This document shows, one piece after another, positions 34,346 through 45,309 of a stretch of 58,000 nucleotides of DNA. How positions within the stretch are numbered: the first letter of the stretch is position 1; every line of letters starts with the position of its first letter. The stretch is from positions 188,001-246,000 of the forward strand of contig WPIO01000068.1 of NCBI GenBank assembly GCA_009760855.2, read 5' to 3'. Source of the stretch: Cristatella mucedo (Eukaryota; Bryozoa; Phylactolaemata; Cristatellidae). Under the pieces are notes generated by a model. The model saw only the letters and a list, made by a program, of their open reading frames with translations, was not told the origin of the DNA and did not search any database. Made by a program: the position numbers and the translations under genes.

Positions 34346-34731
34346 GTGCTCTCATAATGTGCTCAGTAATACTTTTGCTTTGAGTGCAATCTCGTATGTG
34401 GTCTTCGCTGGCAGAAAAACTCAGCCCAACCTTCACTGGGATTTGTTAATGCTTCTCTCAATAATAGGATTGTACCGTAAACCTTCAAAAGGGTCATCGT
34501 TAGACTTAAACTTAAAAGCCCGGATTATCGAAGAACATGGCCAGCAACCACCCATTTTTCCTTCTTGTTTTTTGCCAAAGATTCTTGCAAACTTCACTTC
34601 ACCGCTTGTAAGAGAATTTTAAAATTATAAAGTGGGAGAATTCTGGCTTTGCTACTCGACTAAAATTGTTCTCATCAGTGTAATCACCGACATCCTACGC
34701 AGCAAAGATGACAAGACTCTAACTGATTGTA
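34346..34731. other. unrecognised DNA
   Basis: A 92-residue + frame at 34344-34622 has no recognised family. Confidence 0.35.
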
Positions 34732-34842
34732 GGACATTTTCCCCCTGGACGTTCCCCCCCCCCCCCCCCCCCGACATCCCCCGTGGACCCAAGCACATTT
34801 CTCTCCCCCGGAAAAAATTTTTCGCCGGGGTAGGACATTTCC
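34732..34842 (+). repeat. GGACATT/C-rich repeat, left arm
   Basis: Begins ggacattttccccctggac, includes a 19-nt C run (34754-34772) and gacatcccccgtgg, and ends ggggtaggacatttcc. The same ordered blocks occur inverted at 37461-37523. Confidence 0.65.
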
Positions 34843-34877
34843 ACTTATTTTGATGAATGTAAAACTAAGAATACAGA

Positions 34878-34897
34878 TATATATATATATATATATT
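34878..34897. repeat. (AT)n microsatellite
   Basis: About ten ta dinucleotides. Confidence 0.85.
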
Positions 34898-35263
34898 TAC
34901 ATGATTAAATTAAGTCCATGCTCTATTACGAAAAAATTGACTCAACATAATTAGAGGAATGGATGGATTGGAAAGACGGTTTCTAATGGAGCGAGCGGTG
35001 GCGGCGGTTGCGACGGCTGCGGTGAGCTATACAGTTTGGTCCCGCGGAAGTTAGGTTCCGCTCGAAGCCGCCAGGTACGTGTTCGTACCCGTCAAAGCGG
35101 GGCCGCGCTACGGTGTTTTGCGCGTTCCTGCAAATGAGCACTACGCCTCAGAGGTCTACTGAGTATGATTCGACCTCGAAGATATCTAGTTTTGCCCTAA
35201 TACGCACTAATTAAAGCGCGGAATACAAGCAAGGGTGGATTTAGGTGGCGGAGGCGCCGCCCG
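34898..35263. other. GC-rich stretch ending in a palindromic GGCGGAGGCGCCGCCC motif
   Basis: No coding signal. ggtggatttaggtggcgg at about 35234-35251 just before the telomere-like array resembles some hAT-type element termini, but the partner end was not found. Confidence 0.3.
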
Positions 35264-35460
35264 CCCTAAACCCTAGAACCCAAATCCGAAACACAAAACC
35301 TTAACAGCCTACGCCCTAAACTCTAAATCATAAACCCTAAACGCTATAGCCTCAACCCTAAAAAACCTATGTTATAAATCCTAAACCCTAAACCCTGAAA
35401 CCCTAAAACCTAAACACTAAACCTTAAGCTCTAAACCCTAAACGCTAAAGTCTAAACCCC
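35264..35460 (+). repeat. degenerate telomere-like CCCTAAA array, left part
   Basis: Many variants of ccctaaa, cctaaac and ccctaaaacc, irregular spacing of 7-9 bp. Same orientation as the right part at 37319-37449. Confidence 0.75.
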
Positions 35461-35469
35461 TGTAACCCC

Positions 35470-36795
35470 CTGCTTTCTAGCCTACCGGCATGTGCAATCA
35501 GACGACTACAGCTGGTTCAAAACTCCGCAGCTTGGCTTGTCTGTCGTGAGCGTCGTAGTTGCCACACCACGCCACTTCTTGCCGACCTGCACTGGCTACC
35601 AGTCAAGCAACGGATGGACTTCAAGGTTTTGTCGCTCACTTTTGGGTCCCTTCATTCTTTGGTCCCAGCCTATCTGTCAGATCTGCCAAGCACAAGCTAG
35701 GCTTTCACTTCTATGCGGATGACACTCAGTTGTACCTTTTCTTTGATCCCTCCCAGCCTTCGAGCACCTCAAATTCTCTCAACTCACTTGCTGCATGCAT
35801 TGATGACATCCGCACATGGATGGCAGCAAATTTTCTAAAACTAAACGATGATAAAACTAACTTACCAGTTATGGGCAAACCCAGTGTGATCCAGAGATTG
35901 GAAAGGCTGACTCTCAAAATTGGCTCTGCCAGCATATCTCCAGTTGAATCAGCTCGAAATCTAGGTGTCATATTCCAAAGCGACCTCTCGTTAGACGACC
36001 ACATCAGCTCCACAGTCAAATCAGCCTATTTTCAGCTTCATAATATTGCTAAAATTAGGGCTTGTTTAGATAAGGATACCACGTCCAAGTTGGTCCATGC
36101 ATTCGTGACATCTCGTCTCGACTTCTGCAACTCACTGCTTACTGGCCTACCAGCATGTGCGATCAGGCGATTGCAGCTGGTGCAAAACTCTGCAGCTAGG
36201 CTTGTCTGTCGTGAGCGTCGCAGTTGCCACATTACTCCACTTCTCGCCGACCTGCACTGGCTACCAGTCAAGCAACGGATTGACTTCAAGGTTTTGTCGC
36301 TCACTTTTAGGTCTCTTCATTCTATGGCTCCAGCCTATCTTTCAGATATACTACCCCATCAGGCCAAGCATCGTACCACTCGCTTTTCGGAATCCAACAG
36401 TCTGGAAATACCTCGTACAAACCTTAAATCCTTTGGAGACCGTGCATTTAGCTCGTATGCTCCCAAAGCCTGGAACTTCCTCCCGACCTGCGTCAGAATA
36501 TCCCCTGACCTAACCACATTTAAAAGAAACTTAAAAACACACCTATTTAGGACAGCATTTAGTGGGTCCCTGTGATTCGTCCTTGATGTGCTTATGCGTG
36601 CTGACACTGTGCATGCTGCCACTAACCACATTTGCATGCTGACCCTGTGCATGTCACCCCTAACCATATTATTCATTTTGTTTGTTTTTCAAGCTTGATC
36701 TTACTTACTATTCTATTGCGTATCACTTTGCAGCAAATGTAAAGCGCCTAGAAAGAGATTCAGTTCTCTGAGGGCGCTTTATCAAGTGCAATATT
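35470..36795 (+). mobile_element. LINE family A, rearranged young copy
   Basis: A C-terminal fragment (35475-35684, LPACAIRR and onward to the SDL block) is joined to a second fragment that starts at the palm ([13 protein letters not shown]). The join falls on short similarity (gatctgccaagcac versus gattgccaagcac). The second part then runs without a stop to SGSL and into a full 3'UTR and (att)n tail near 36795. Confidence 0.85.
35685..36575 (+). pseudogene. LINE A RT, palm motif C to C-terminus, uninterrupted
   Basis: About 296 codons open without a break: YADD (about 35712-35723), FLKLNDDKTNLPVMG, SARNLGVIFQSDLSLDDH, KIRACLDKDTTSKLVHAF, then the standard C-terminus. The best preserved 3' half of ORF2 in the window. 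Motifs A and B and the endonuclease are absent. The 42 codons upstream in the same frame are out-of-frame LINE A sequence. Confidence 0.85.
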
Positions 36796-36811
36796 ATTAT
36801 TATCATTATTA

Positions 36812-37312
36812 TCTACTCCCCCACCAGGCCAAGCATCGTACCACCCGCTTTTTGTAATCCAACAGTCTACCAGTACCTCGTACAAACCTCAAGTCTACAA
36901 ATACCTTGTACAAACCTTAAATCCTTTGGAGACCACGAATTAAGTTCGTATGCTCCCAAAGCCTGGAACTCCCTCCCGACCTGCGTCAGAACATCCCCTG
37001 ACTTGACCACATTTAAAAAAAAAACTTAAAAACACACCTATTTTGGCCAGCATTTAGTGGGTCCCTGTGATTCGTCCTTCATGTGCTTGTGCGTGCTGAC
37101 ACTGTGCATGCTGCCACTAACTACATTTGCATGCTGACCCTGTGCATGTCACCCCTAACCATGTTATTCATGTTGTTTGTTTATCAAGAATGATATTACT
37201 CACCATTCAATTGCATTTCCCTTTGCAGCAAATGTAAAGCACCTAGAAAGAGATTGAGTTTTCTGAGGGCGCTTTATCAAGCCCATTATTACCATTATTA
37301 TTATTATTATTA
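36812..37312 (+). mobile_element. LINE family A, second 3' copy in tandem
   Basis: Begins cacccaggccaag-like block (HQAKHRTTRF), repeats tacctcgtacaaacctcaagtc locally, and ends with 3'UTR and (att)n tail at 37312. Same orientation as its left neighbour and separated from it by only the (att) tail. Confidence 0.8.
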
Positions 37313-37318
37313 TTGGAA

Positions 37319-37449
37319 CCCTAAACCCAAATTATAAACCCTAAAGCCCTAAACGCTTAACCCTAAAACACCTAAACTCTCAACAATAAACCCTAAAAAC
37401 CCTATCGCCTAAAGCCCTAGACACTAAACCCTAAAAACCTAAACCTTAA
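37319..37449 (+). repeat. degenerate telomere-like CCCTAAA array, right part
   Basis: ccctaaaccc, aaccctaaagccctaaac and related units, continuing the array interrupted by LINE A. Confidence 0.75.
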
Positions 37450-37460
37450 ATAATTTACTG

Positions 37461-37523
37461 GGAAATGTCCTACCCCAGTAGGGATGTGGGGGATGTCCCG
37501 GAAAACGTCCAGGGGGAATGTCC
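37461..37523 (-). repeat. GGACATT/C-rich repeat, right inverted arm
   Basis: Minus strand reads ggacattccccctggacgtt, gacatccccc, ggggtaggacatttcc, in the same order as 34732-34842. Confidence 0.65.
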
Positions 37524-37544
37524 GTACCCGTGTTACTGCCTTAG

Positions 37545-39395
37545 AACAGCTTGATCTCCGAGTCGCCTTCCACATTATTGGTCACTGAGTTTCCTAAGAC
37601 ACTATTGACCACGATATTGTAATTGAAGGATTGATAGCAATAATGAGACGGGCAATGAGGCGCTGGCGTGGTTCAAATAGTTGTTGTCCGACCGTTTACA
37701 GTTCGTGTCGTATGGGATCCCAAGTTGTATTGACCGGAGTAGTTGCCAGTGAAGTCCCACAATAGTCCATCCTCGGTGTTCTGCTGTTTTCCACATTTAT
37801 TCTTAAACTTGGTGACGGTAATGTTCAGGCTCACGGAATCGGCTATAAATTGTACTGCGAGAATGCCCGCCTTATGTGTCTTCTGAACCTACGCAATCTG
37901 CAGCAATGACTTTAAACTGAATGCTTGCCTTACAGACATTTGATCATGCATGTCAGCAAATTTCGCTAAGCTAAACGACGTTAAAACGGAGCTGCAATTC
38001 ATTGGATGTCCCGTGTTTGGCAGGACTAAACGACTTTGCTTTGCCAATAGATAATGCTGTTTCGCAAGCTTCACCTCTGTGCTTGGATTTAGGCGTCCTC
38101 TTTGACAACTGCAAAAAATGAGTAAAGTTCTATTATAAATACTGCCTCTACGGGTTGTCATAAAGCCCGATCCCTATCTAAGGTTGAAGACTGTCTACCA
38201 TCGTGGCTTCTTAAAATATAATTTTTTCCGTGTACTCTCTCGGTTAGAATAATTGAAATTTTATTTTGGCTGGGCCAGCAAAGAAAGCTACTAGGCCACT
38301 GCTGCTGTAAATGAATATAGCTTCAATGCTAGTTGACACATTTCAGGAGTTCAACCATTTGTCTCAATCTATAAAGAAGGTTTGTTGGCATCTAGTTGAT
38401 TGACGAATACTGAAAAAATTCTTATGCAGACCCTTGAGGCTCGCCAAGAATGTACTCCTTTATACTAGCCGAGCTGCTGGACCGGTGTAAGTCTCCTCAT
38501 GCCCTCTATTCTTCTGTGGATCATAAATTAGCTGCTCTATTCTGCCGCTTGACGACCGTTGGTGACTGAAACCTTTGCTCTGCAGGTCCTAAACTATGGA
38601 AGTCACTTCCACAATGTTTATGCAACTATATGTACTCTCTTACTGACTACTGGGGCATACCGTTTCTCGTCCTGAGCTTCTACTGAGTTCCACATTCTAG
38701 GACATGCAGAGCTAAAGCTTCTGTCGCCAACGGTCTTTAAGCGGAGGAATGGGTCCGCTAATTAATTGTCCATACAGGCCCGCCACGGCTTGACTCCGTC
38801 GTGCCTAGCTAAACTGCTGTACAAGTTTCAGCCTCTTCTCGCCCTCAGTCCTGGACAATAAATTAGCTGTTCCATTCCTCCTCTTAAAGACCGTTGGCGA
38901 CAGAAGATTTAGCTCTGCAGGTCCTAGACTGTGGAACTCGCTTCCACGATTCTTACGCAACGACAACTACTCTCCTGCTTCCAACTAAGGCTAATTTTTT
39001 TCAGCGGTCCTGAGCTGCTACTTACAACCTACTCACTACCTTTACTGCTCTCCTGACTGCTATGCTTCCCACTTTCCCTTTGTTGCGTGAGACGAAGTCT
39101 GTTGGCAACCGAATGCGTACCGAAAGCCACTAAGCCGTAATGGCTCACTGGGTAAGGCGGTTGCTTTTCATGACTTCGGTCCCGAGATCGTGGGTTCGAA
39201 TTCTTTGGCGGACGATCTTTTATCGCCACAGCAAGCGGTGGTGATAGCCGTAAAGGCTCTTCTGTCGCTATACAAAGAGGCTGTTAAATCAGCTAGTATT
39301 TATTTTATTTATTTATTTATACAAAACTCTCCTGCGTTACATCCCATAGTCTTTACGACTTTGTGGAGTTACAGAGATACATTACAACCGGAAGA
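37545..39395 (+). mobile_element. LINE family B, old copy interrupted by inversion and SINE-II
   Basis: Early part (37545-38150) shows worn palm blocks such as FAKLNDVKTEL. The thumb follows to about 38680, then a ~100-bp segment (38681-38780) reads on the minus strand, then + strand sequence resumes at about 38781. A SINE-II interrupts the 3'UTR at about 39131-39315, and LINE B finishes at about 39395 (ggagttacagagatacattac). Many stops. Confidence 0.75.
39131..39315 (+). mobile_element. SINE-II, tRNA-derived, nested in LINE B
   Basis: Box A-like tggctcactggg at 39141-39152 and box B GGTTCGAATTC at 39193-39203 (canonical GGTTCGANNCC has one mismatch). Body includes gtaaaggctcttctgtcgctatac; the tail is (tttatt)n. 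The tRNA-like promoter spacing (about 40 nt) fits an RNA polymerase III SINE. Best copy of the family. Confidence 0.8.
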
Positions 39396-42049
39396 GCTTC
39401 ACAGAACTGGAGCGCAAAATGACCAGAACTATTATAAATAGGTGATTTACTGGCATGAAAATGAGGTCTGGCGTGCGACAATCGTGTGGATTACTGTGTT
39501 CAGAATACGCCATTGCCATTTACTGGAATAGAAGGTCAAGAATTACGGGGCCAATTCAGAGAGCCTAGGCCATTGGGTGGGTGCTTACCCATCGCCCAGC
39601 TCAATTACGGTGGTTGTCGATGTAAAGTGATCGACGACTAAAACAATTGCCATCATCTTCATCCTGAATTTTTCGTTTATTTTAAGCACATAGCTTCGAT
39701 GTTTGCTTGACTAGGAATTGCATTAGTGGCCCTCACCAGGCCGCCTGGGCGGATCTCTCAGTGACTTTACAGCAGCCAATAGAATTAAAGTTATAGAAGT
39801 ATATCTATGGCGCGGACTTGGTTCTGTAAGTTCTCTATAATGTTTCTTGATATTACCTAAATTATTTGCGTAGAAATATATATTTAATTATATTACGTAT
39901 TTTCATATTTTAAACAAGTTTTTGTAGTCCACTCTAATCCCACTCGACCCGACGAGGAACGCCATTTCGGTCTCGTTGAACGGCCACGTTTGGCTTGGAG
40001 ATTCACGTCTCTCCATTAAATCAAGCAGTATACGCTGTTTATTTAATGGCTATACGAAAGCTGTTGACAGTAGGTTACGTCTAGCTGGTAGTAGTATTGC
40101 TATGCGATTGATTCTTATGTGTTGTGACTTGAGATATTCAGGGAGCTCTTTGGGCGCATGCTTTTAACGTTTTTATCGCCTGTAGGCTTTCGATCAAGTT
40201 TACAATGTCGGAATCGGTGGAGAGAACTGCATGCAGGATTGAATTGTAATAACCTTAATGTGATGGGCTCCGACTATCCTTCGTTCAAAAGACGTTGGCA
40301 TTTTTCTTATCATCTGAGATAGGCATGCTTGCCTAAAATCATAGGGCGGCCGACACGTGATGGATCACTATTCGATCGCTATGGTGATCAGGTATGCAAT
40401 TATTGTTTATGGTCAAGTTGTGATCACAATGATCTCTTGTGATTGTAATTGTGTTGCAAGAACGCACATATGCCCGTAACAGCAGACACGGAATTAACGC
40501 TGGTTACAGTAAGCACTTCTGCAGCTGGCTGCATTGCTTGTGAATCTAGTTCAGCTACTAATCCTTAAACGGCGTATCATGGGAAGCTTGTGATACGTGA
40601 GCTGTAGTCAATTTTCAAGTTGTGGCTTAGTTTTACCACTAGCAGATAAAACTCATCAATATGCCTATACATGTAGTAATATCAAGTCGTAGCCTTCATA
40701 CTTACCCCAGACTGAGAGTTATTCTTTGCCTGGTATAACTTGAAGGGACATAATAGCTCTTGTGAGTCCTCCTATGCTGTTCGTCTGGTGATAGTATCGT
40801 GGACAAACGAGATACATGTTGCTTGTGCAATCCTTTTGCGACTGTGCTGTGACTTGAGCCCTACCATTTTCATCGTGATCATCCTTGACTTTTTTATAGG
40901 CCATTAACAAGTTGTGAAAAAGAGTGACTTATGCCGGTAGGTACACCGCTTGCAAACTTAGTTAAATGTATCTAGCCTTTATCTTACCTCAGGCCAATTA
41001 TTATGATGGACTGGTTGTGAATAAAGGTAAATTAATCTGCATAAGCAACAACGAAGTTTGCCACGTGTGGACTTCAAGACGCAATGCAGACAGATGCTCT
41101 TACAAGAAATTGTTGTTAGTTGCATCTAAGACTATGACCAGTTGTAACCTTGAGTTATTTTATTGCAGGTTTCAGCTTCCAACCATTTCGGCATGCTCGA
41201 GCTCGAACAGTGCCATTGCTGCATTGAGCCGAGGTTTTCTGGTATGCTGTGGCTTCTTTAGTCTGTAATTTGCCTGAGAATAAACTGATGATCGATATTT
41301 GCTCTGCAGTCGCTCTATTAATCATGTGGTGATTAAAATCATTTTAACGTACCACACAGCAGTTACATGCTGCAGCTTTAAAGCTGAACTGCTTTCTGAA
41401 GCTACCAGGTTTTGCAGGTTTAGGGATGCTGCTATAGTGTAAATTTTTTATCCGTATGTCTGTCTATTTAAGGAGTGGTGGTTAACCGTCTTAGGTTGCT
41501 AAGACTTTGCAGTTAAGGTTTAGATAAGTCACCATCACCTTTATTATTGCAAATCGTCGTGGTAACTTGCTACAATTAGTGCATCCAATATTTAAAGAAT
41601 CCGTGTTACATTCGCTAGAACTAGCTCTAATTAATGGCATCGCTATATAAACAAAAAACGTTGCTATTAAGCTAGGTGTGGTTGGTTATACTTCTACCCA
41701 TTAGCATTTCATGACAAACTGTTGCATAACAGGAGTGCTTACAAATAGCTCACGTCAGCTTTTGACAAAGTTTCAAAATTATTCTTAGCCGTGTACAGAT
41801 TTCGTTGTGGTTGGTTCATGTAAGAGATACCAATATGCAAGTCAACAACGACCACATAATTGTTCCAGTTTTTCGTAGCTGATCAAAAGTCTATGTTGCC
41901 TCCATTAAGCTTATGGTAGCCATCGGTCTTCATAGCTGACAACAGAAACTTGGGACGTCTAGCTGAATCATACTCAAGTCCAAGTGAGTAGCCAGATAGT
42001 GTAGCCCCTGTCTGCTGGAAATTTTATGCTTCAGTCAGCAGCATTAGTA
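39396..42049. other. 2.6 kb without a recognised feature
   Basis: Mixed composition, short frames only (for example 39976-40167 and 40966-41268), no repeat family, no convincing splice-bounded exon. Confidence 0.35.
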
Positions 42050-42138
42050 ATTTTGCACTTGATAATGCACCCTCAAAGAACAATATCTTTCTAGCAGCTT
42101 GACATTCGCTGCAAAGGGAAACTATTGAGTTGTCGGTG
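42050..42138 (-). mobile_element. LINE family A, tail only
   Basis: gcacttgataatgcaccctcaaagaac, ctagcagcttgacattcgctgcaaagg. It abuts LINE B. Confidence 0.7.
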
Positions 42139-42139
42139 C

Positions 42140-42935
42140 TCGAAATTTAGGTGTGCGACAGCTGCCTCAATTTCAAAAGCTTCATTCAGAAGACTGCCTC
42201 TGCAGCTAGCCATCACATCCGATCCCTATCCACGATTAGGAGTTGTCTCCCACAGTGGCTTGTAAAGAATTTAACTAGCTACTTAGTTTCGTCTCGGCTT
42301 GATTATTGTAATTCCCTTTTGGCTGGGCTGCCAAAGAAAGCTATTAGGCCACTACAGCTGACTGTAAATATGGCTGCAAGGCTAGTCTTCAATCCTAGCG
42401 GTTTGAGCACCTATCTCCTCTGCTGAAAGAGCTAGGATGGTTGCCAGTTGAGCAAAAGATACAGAGCAAAGTCCTTACGCTGACCAACAAGGCTCGCCAC
42501 GGCTTGGCACCTTCGTACCTAGCTGAACTGCTGCATCAGTTTCAGCCTTTTCGAGGCATCAGGTCCTGTGTGGACAATATGTTAGCTGTTCCATTCCTCT
42601 GCTTAAAGACCGTTGGCGACAGAAGCTTTAGCTCTGCAGGTCCTAGACTGGAACTCGCTTCCACAATTCTTATGCAACGACAACTACTCTCCTACTGCCG
42701 ATTATGGCTCATCCTTTTCAGCGGTCCTGAGCTGCTACTTCTATGCTACTCACTACCTCAACTGCTCTCCTGACTCAGCTATGCTTCCCACTTTCTCTTT
42801 GTTTCGTGAGACGAAGTCTGTTGGCCACCGAATGCGTACCGAAAGCCGCATAGGATGTGAGTGCTATACAAATCTCTCCTGCCTAACACTCGCATAGTCT
42901 TTATGACTTGGTGGAGTTACAGACGGAGATACAAA
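42140..42935 (+). mobile_element. LINE family B, 5'-truncated
   Basis: Starts ARNLGVxDSCLNF, continues in a 91-residue frame (42151-42426) and 110-residue frame (42441-42773), shifted near 42430. Ends ggagttacagacggagatac at about 42935. Confidence 0.85.
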
Positions 42936-42937
42936 AC

Positions 42938-43412
42938 TTGATAAACAACAATAACATGGTTAGGGATTACATGTACAGGGTCAACGTGCAAGTGTGGTTA
43001 GTGGCAGCATGCATAAGCACAGGAAGGACGGATAACAGGGAACCACTGTTCTTCCTAAATAGGTGTTATAAGTTCTTTTCAAATGTGGTCAAGTCAGGGA
43101 AGGTTGTGACAAGTCGGGAGTGAGTTTCAGGCTTTGGGAGCATACGAACTAAATGCACGGTCTCCAAACGATTTGAGGTTGGTACTTGGTATTGGTACAC
43201 TTGTTGGGTTCCGAAAAACGGCTGGTTGGCCTGGTGGGGTAGTAGATCTGAGAGATAGGCTGGTGCCAAAGAATAGAGTGACCTAAGCGTTCGCGAAAAA
43301 ACCTTGAAGTCCATCCGTTGCTAGACTGGTAGACAGTGCACGTCGGCGAGAAGTGGTTAGATGTGGCAACTGCGATGGTCACGACAGGCAAGCCTAGCCG
43401 CTGAGTATAGCT
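42938..43412 (-). mobile_element. LINE family A without its tail
   Basis: Minus strand from the 3'UTR (gataaacaacaataacatgg) to the CHITPLL/RERRS block. The terminal hairpin is missing and LINE B joins directly. Confidence 0.8.
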
Positions 43413-44804
43413 CCAGCTGTAAGCATTAGTGACGTCGCAGAATCTGTTTAGAAAATTGATAACAATGGCTTCTGGTGCCTAAGGTCTTGAATGTTAGTAA
43501 TCAAGCAGCTTGATTTTATGTTAGAATGTAATGTTTATTTTAGTTATGATAAATTATTAGCAACCAGATGTGCATCTTCAATCGAGATGTACAGCTGGCT
43601 GTTCTTCGTTGCCAGCCAAATATAAGAAAGCATCTGTGTGGCATGCTAAAAGAAGGTATCTCTATAGCTATTTACTGTAAAAAAAAAAATGAGACCTAAG
43701 AGATCTGATCGTGAGTATTTAACCAGATGCTTCACGTGAGCTACTGGTCTCCAGACTACGACTTCTTGTCATTTGAGGCTAGAACCTACCTTAGCCTCTA
43801 GTCCCTAACCAGCACTACTGAGAGCTGCCTTTGAGGTAATCTCAAGGTTGTGGGTTTGTGCAGCTAATGCGGAAGTTTTCCTTTTAGTAATTGCCGTGGT
43901 CGTAAGATTTTTTCTATAATGACATTGCAGAAACCGAATGGTGACTGCCAGGTGGGTGTCATTTATATGCCATACCTATTGCCCTTTTTACTTAAGCTTG
44001 AGTTGGTTAAGTTATAGAAGAAAGCAAAAGGGTTGTAGAACAGCCACATCTACCTTGAGGTGTACAGTAGCCTTTTCTCCTCTTGGCTCAATCTGTGCAA
44101 GCAGGGCAACTTCTTGAGTGTCGCCTACTGGCGTTGTTCGAGACTGGGCATGCCTACGGTCTAATCGCTACAACTCAGTCAATAGCCAATAATTAGATTG
44201 TGTACTACTCGAGATAGAGAACAGAAAAGTCGTGAATTTATCTCTGGGTCGGGTTGGCCCCATGTGGGGCTAGCTCGAGCCGCCAAGCAAAGAAGAATGA
44301 TACATTGTTTCCCTCTAGTATGTTGAGATGACGACTGCCGTTGTGCTTGCAGGCGACTAAGGCAGGCTAGCGATCATACTTATGTGGCAGCCTTCGTGCA
44401 TGCAGCGTGCTTTATGAGCATGAGGAGTGGGGAGATATGAGAAAATGGATAATGTGCAAACAGGCAGACACAATCAGGAAGCAATGGCTCTAGCGCTGAT
44501 GCGATTGAGCCTGACCTTTCTCAATTAAATCTCGCATGGTCAGTGGATGCAGACAGGTCACTATACCTAAAGCGAATGCACAGCACACCAATTGGCCCGA
44601 CGGAGTGTTGCAAGTCCGGCTGTGGGAGGGACAGTGAGGTGGTAAGCACTCTCCACCAGCTAGATGAGAAAGCACAGTCCTAAAGCTATGTGACCCATCT
44701 TGCTTCGGCACAAGCTCGCATTCATGGCACGACAACAAATCCTAGCGCGGTTCAGAAAAACATTCATTCACCGGACGCTTAAGCACACTTTGCCCTGAGA
44801 TAAA
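43413..44804. other. unrecognised DNA
   Basis: A 1.4-kb stretch without recognisable genes or repeat family. Confidence 0.35.
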
Positions 44805-44878
44805 AATAATAAGAAGAATATACTTGATAAAGCACCCTCAGAGAACTCAATCTCTTTATAGGCGCTTGACATTTGCTG
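44805..44878 (-). mobile_element. LINE family A, tail only
   Basis: gataaagcaccctcagagaactc, ctttataggcgctt and acatttgctgg, ending abruptly. Confidence 0.75.
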
Positions 44879-45309
44879 GTGAGATCCCCTTTTATCCCAT
44901 CCCCTTGTATCCTGTGTCTCGTAGCCCCGTCCCTGCCTCCTAAAAACAGTCCAGCCTGCTTACCAGACACAGACGTATACCCAAAACCACAAAAATGAGC
45001 GTTAATGTGCCTCAGCCGTGCTCCGACCTGCACTAATTTGCTAAACTCAAAGTCTGCAAGGACCCTCAAGGAAGCGAATTAAAACAGAATTGGGCTGGGT
45101 AACGTCAGAAAGCCATTAGATGGGGCTAGTCAACCTGAGTCGCAAAGAAAAACAACTACGCGAAAAATATGGTAAGCCGTGCGCCAGCTCATTCAATGAC
45201 ACACCCGATGCTGAAGATGGGGAGAAATTAGCATGTAGTGAAGGAAAATTGCACTACGCATCGAGTTGCACGAGAAGGCTGTACGTGCGTCGGCGACGAA
45301 ACGAAGCCT
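44879..45309. other. unrecognised DNA
   Basis: The end (45268-45300, gaaggctgtacgtgcgtcgg) also occurs at about 33454 as gaaggctgtacgtgcatcgg. A low-copy shared segment of unknown nature. Confidence 0.35.

Noticed and set aside
35264-35460. A true chromosome end
   Set aside because: The array is degenerate, internal and flanked by DNA on both sides; it is interstitial at most.
39131-39210. A tRNA gene
   Set aside because: Box A and box B are tRNA-like, but there is no closed acceptor stem or cloverleaf, and the unit continues for about 110 bp in several dispersed copies, so it is a SINE.
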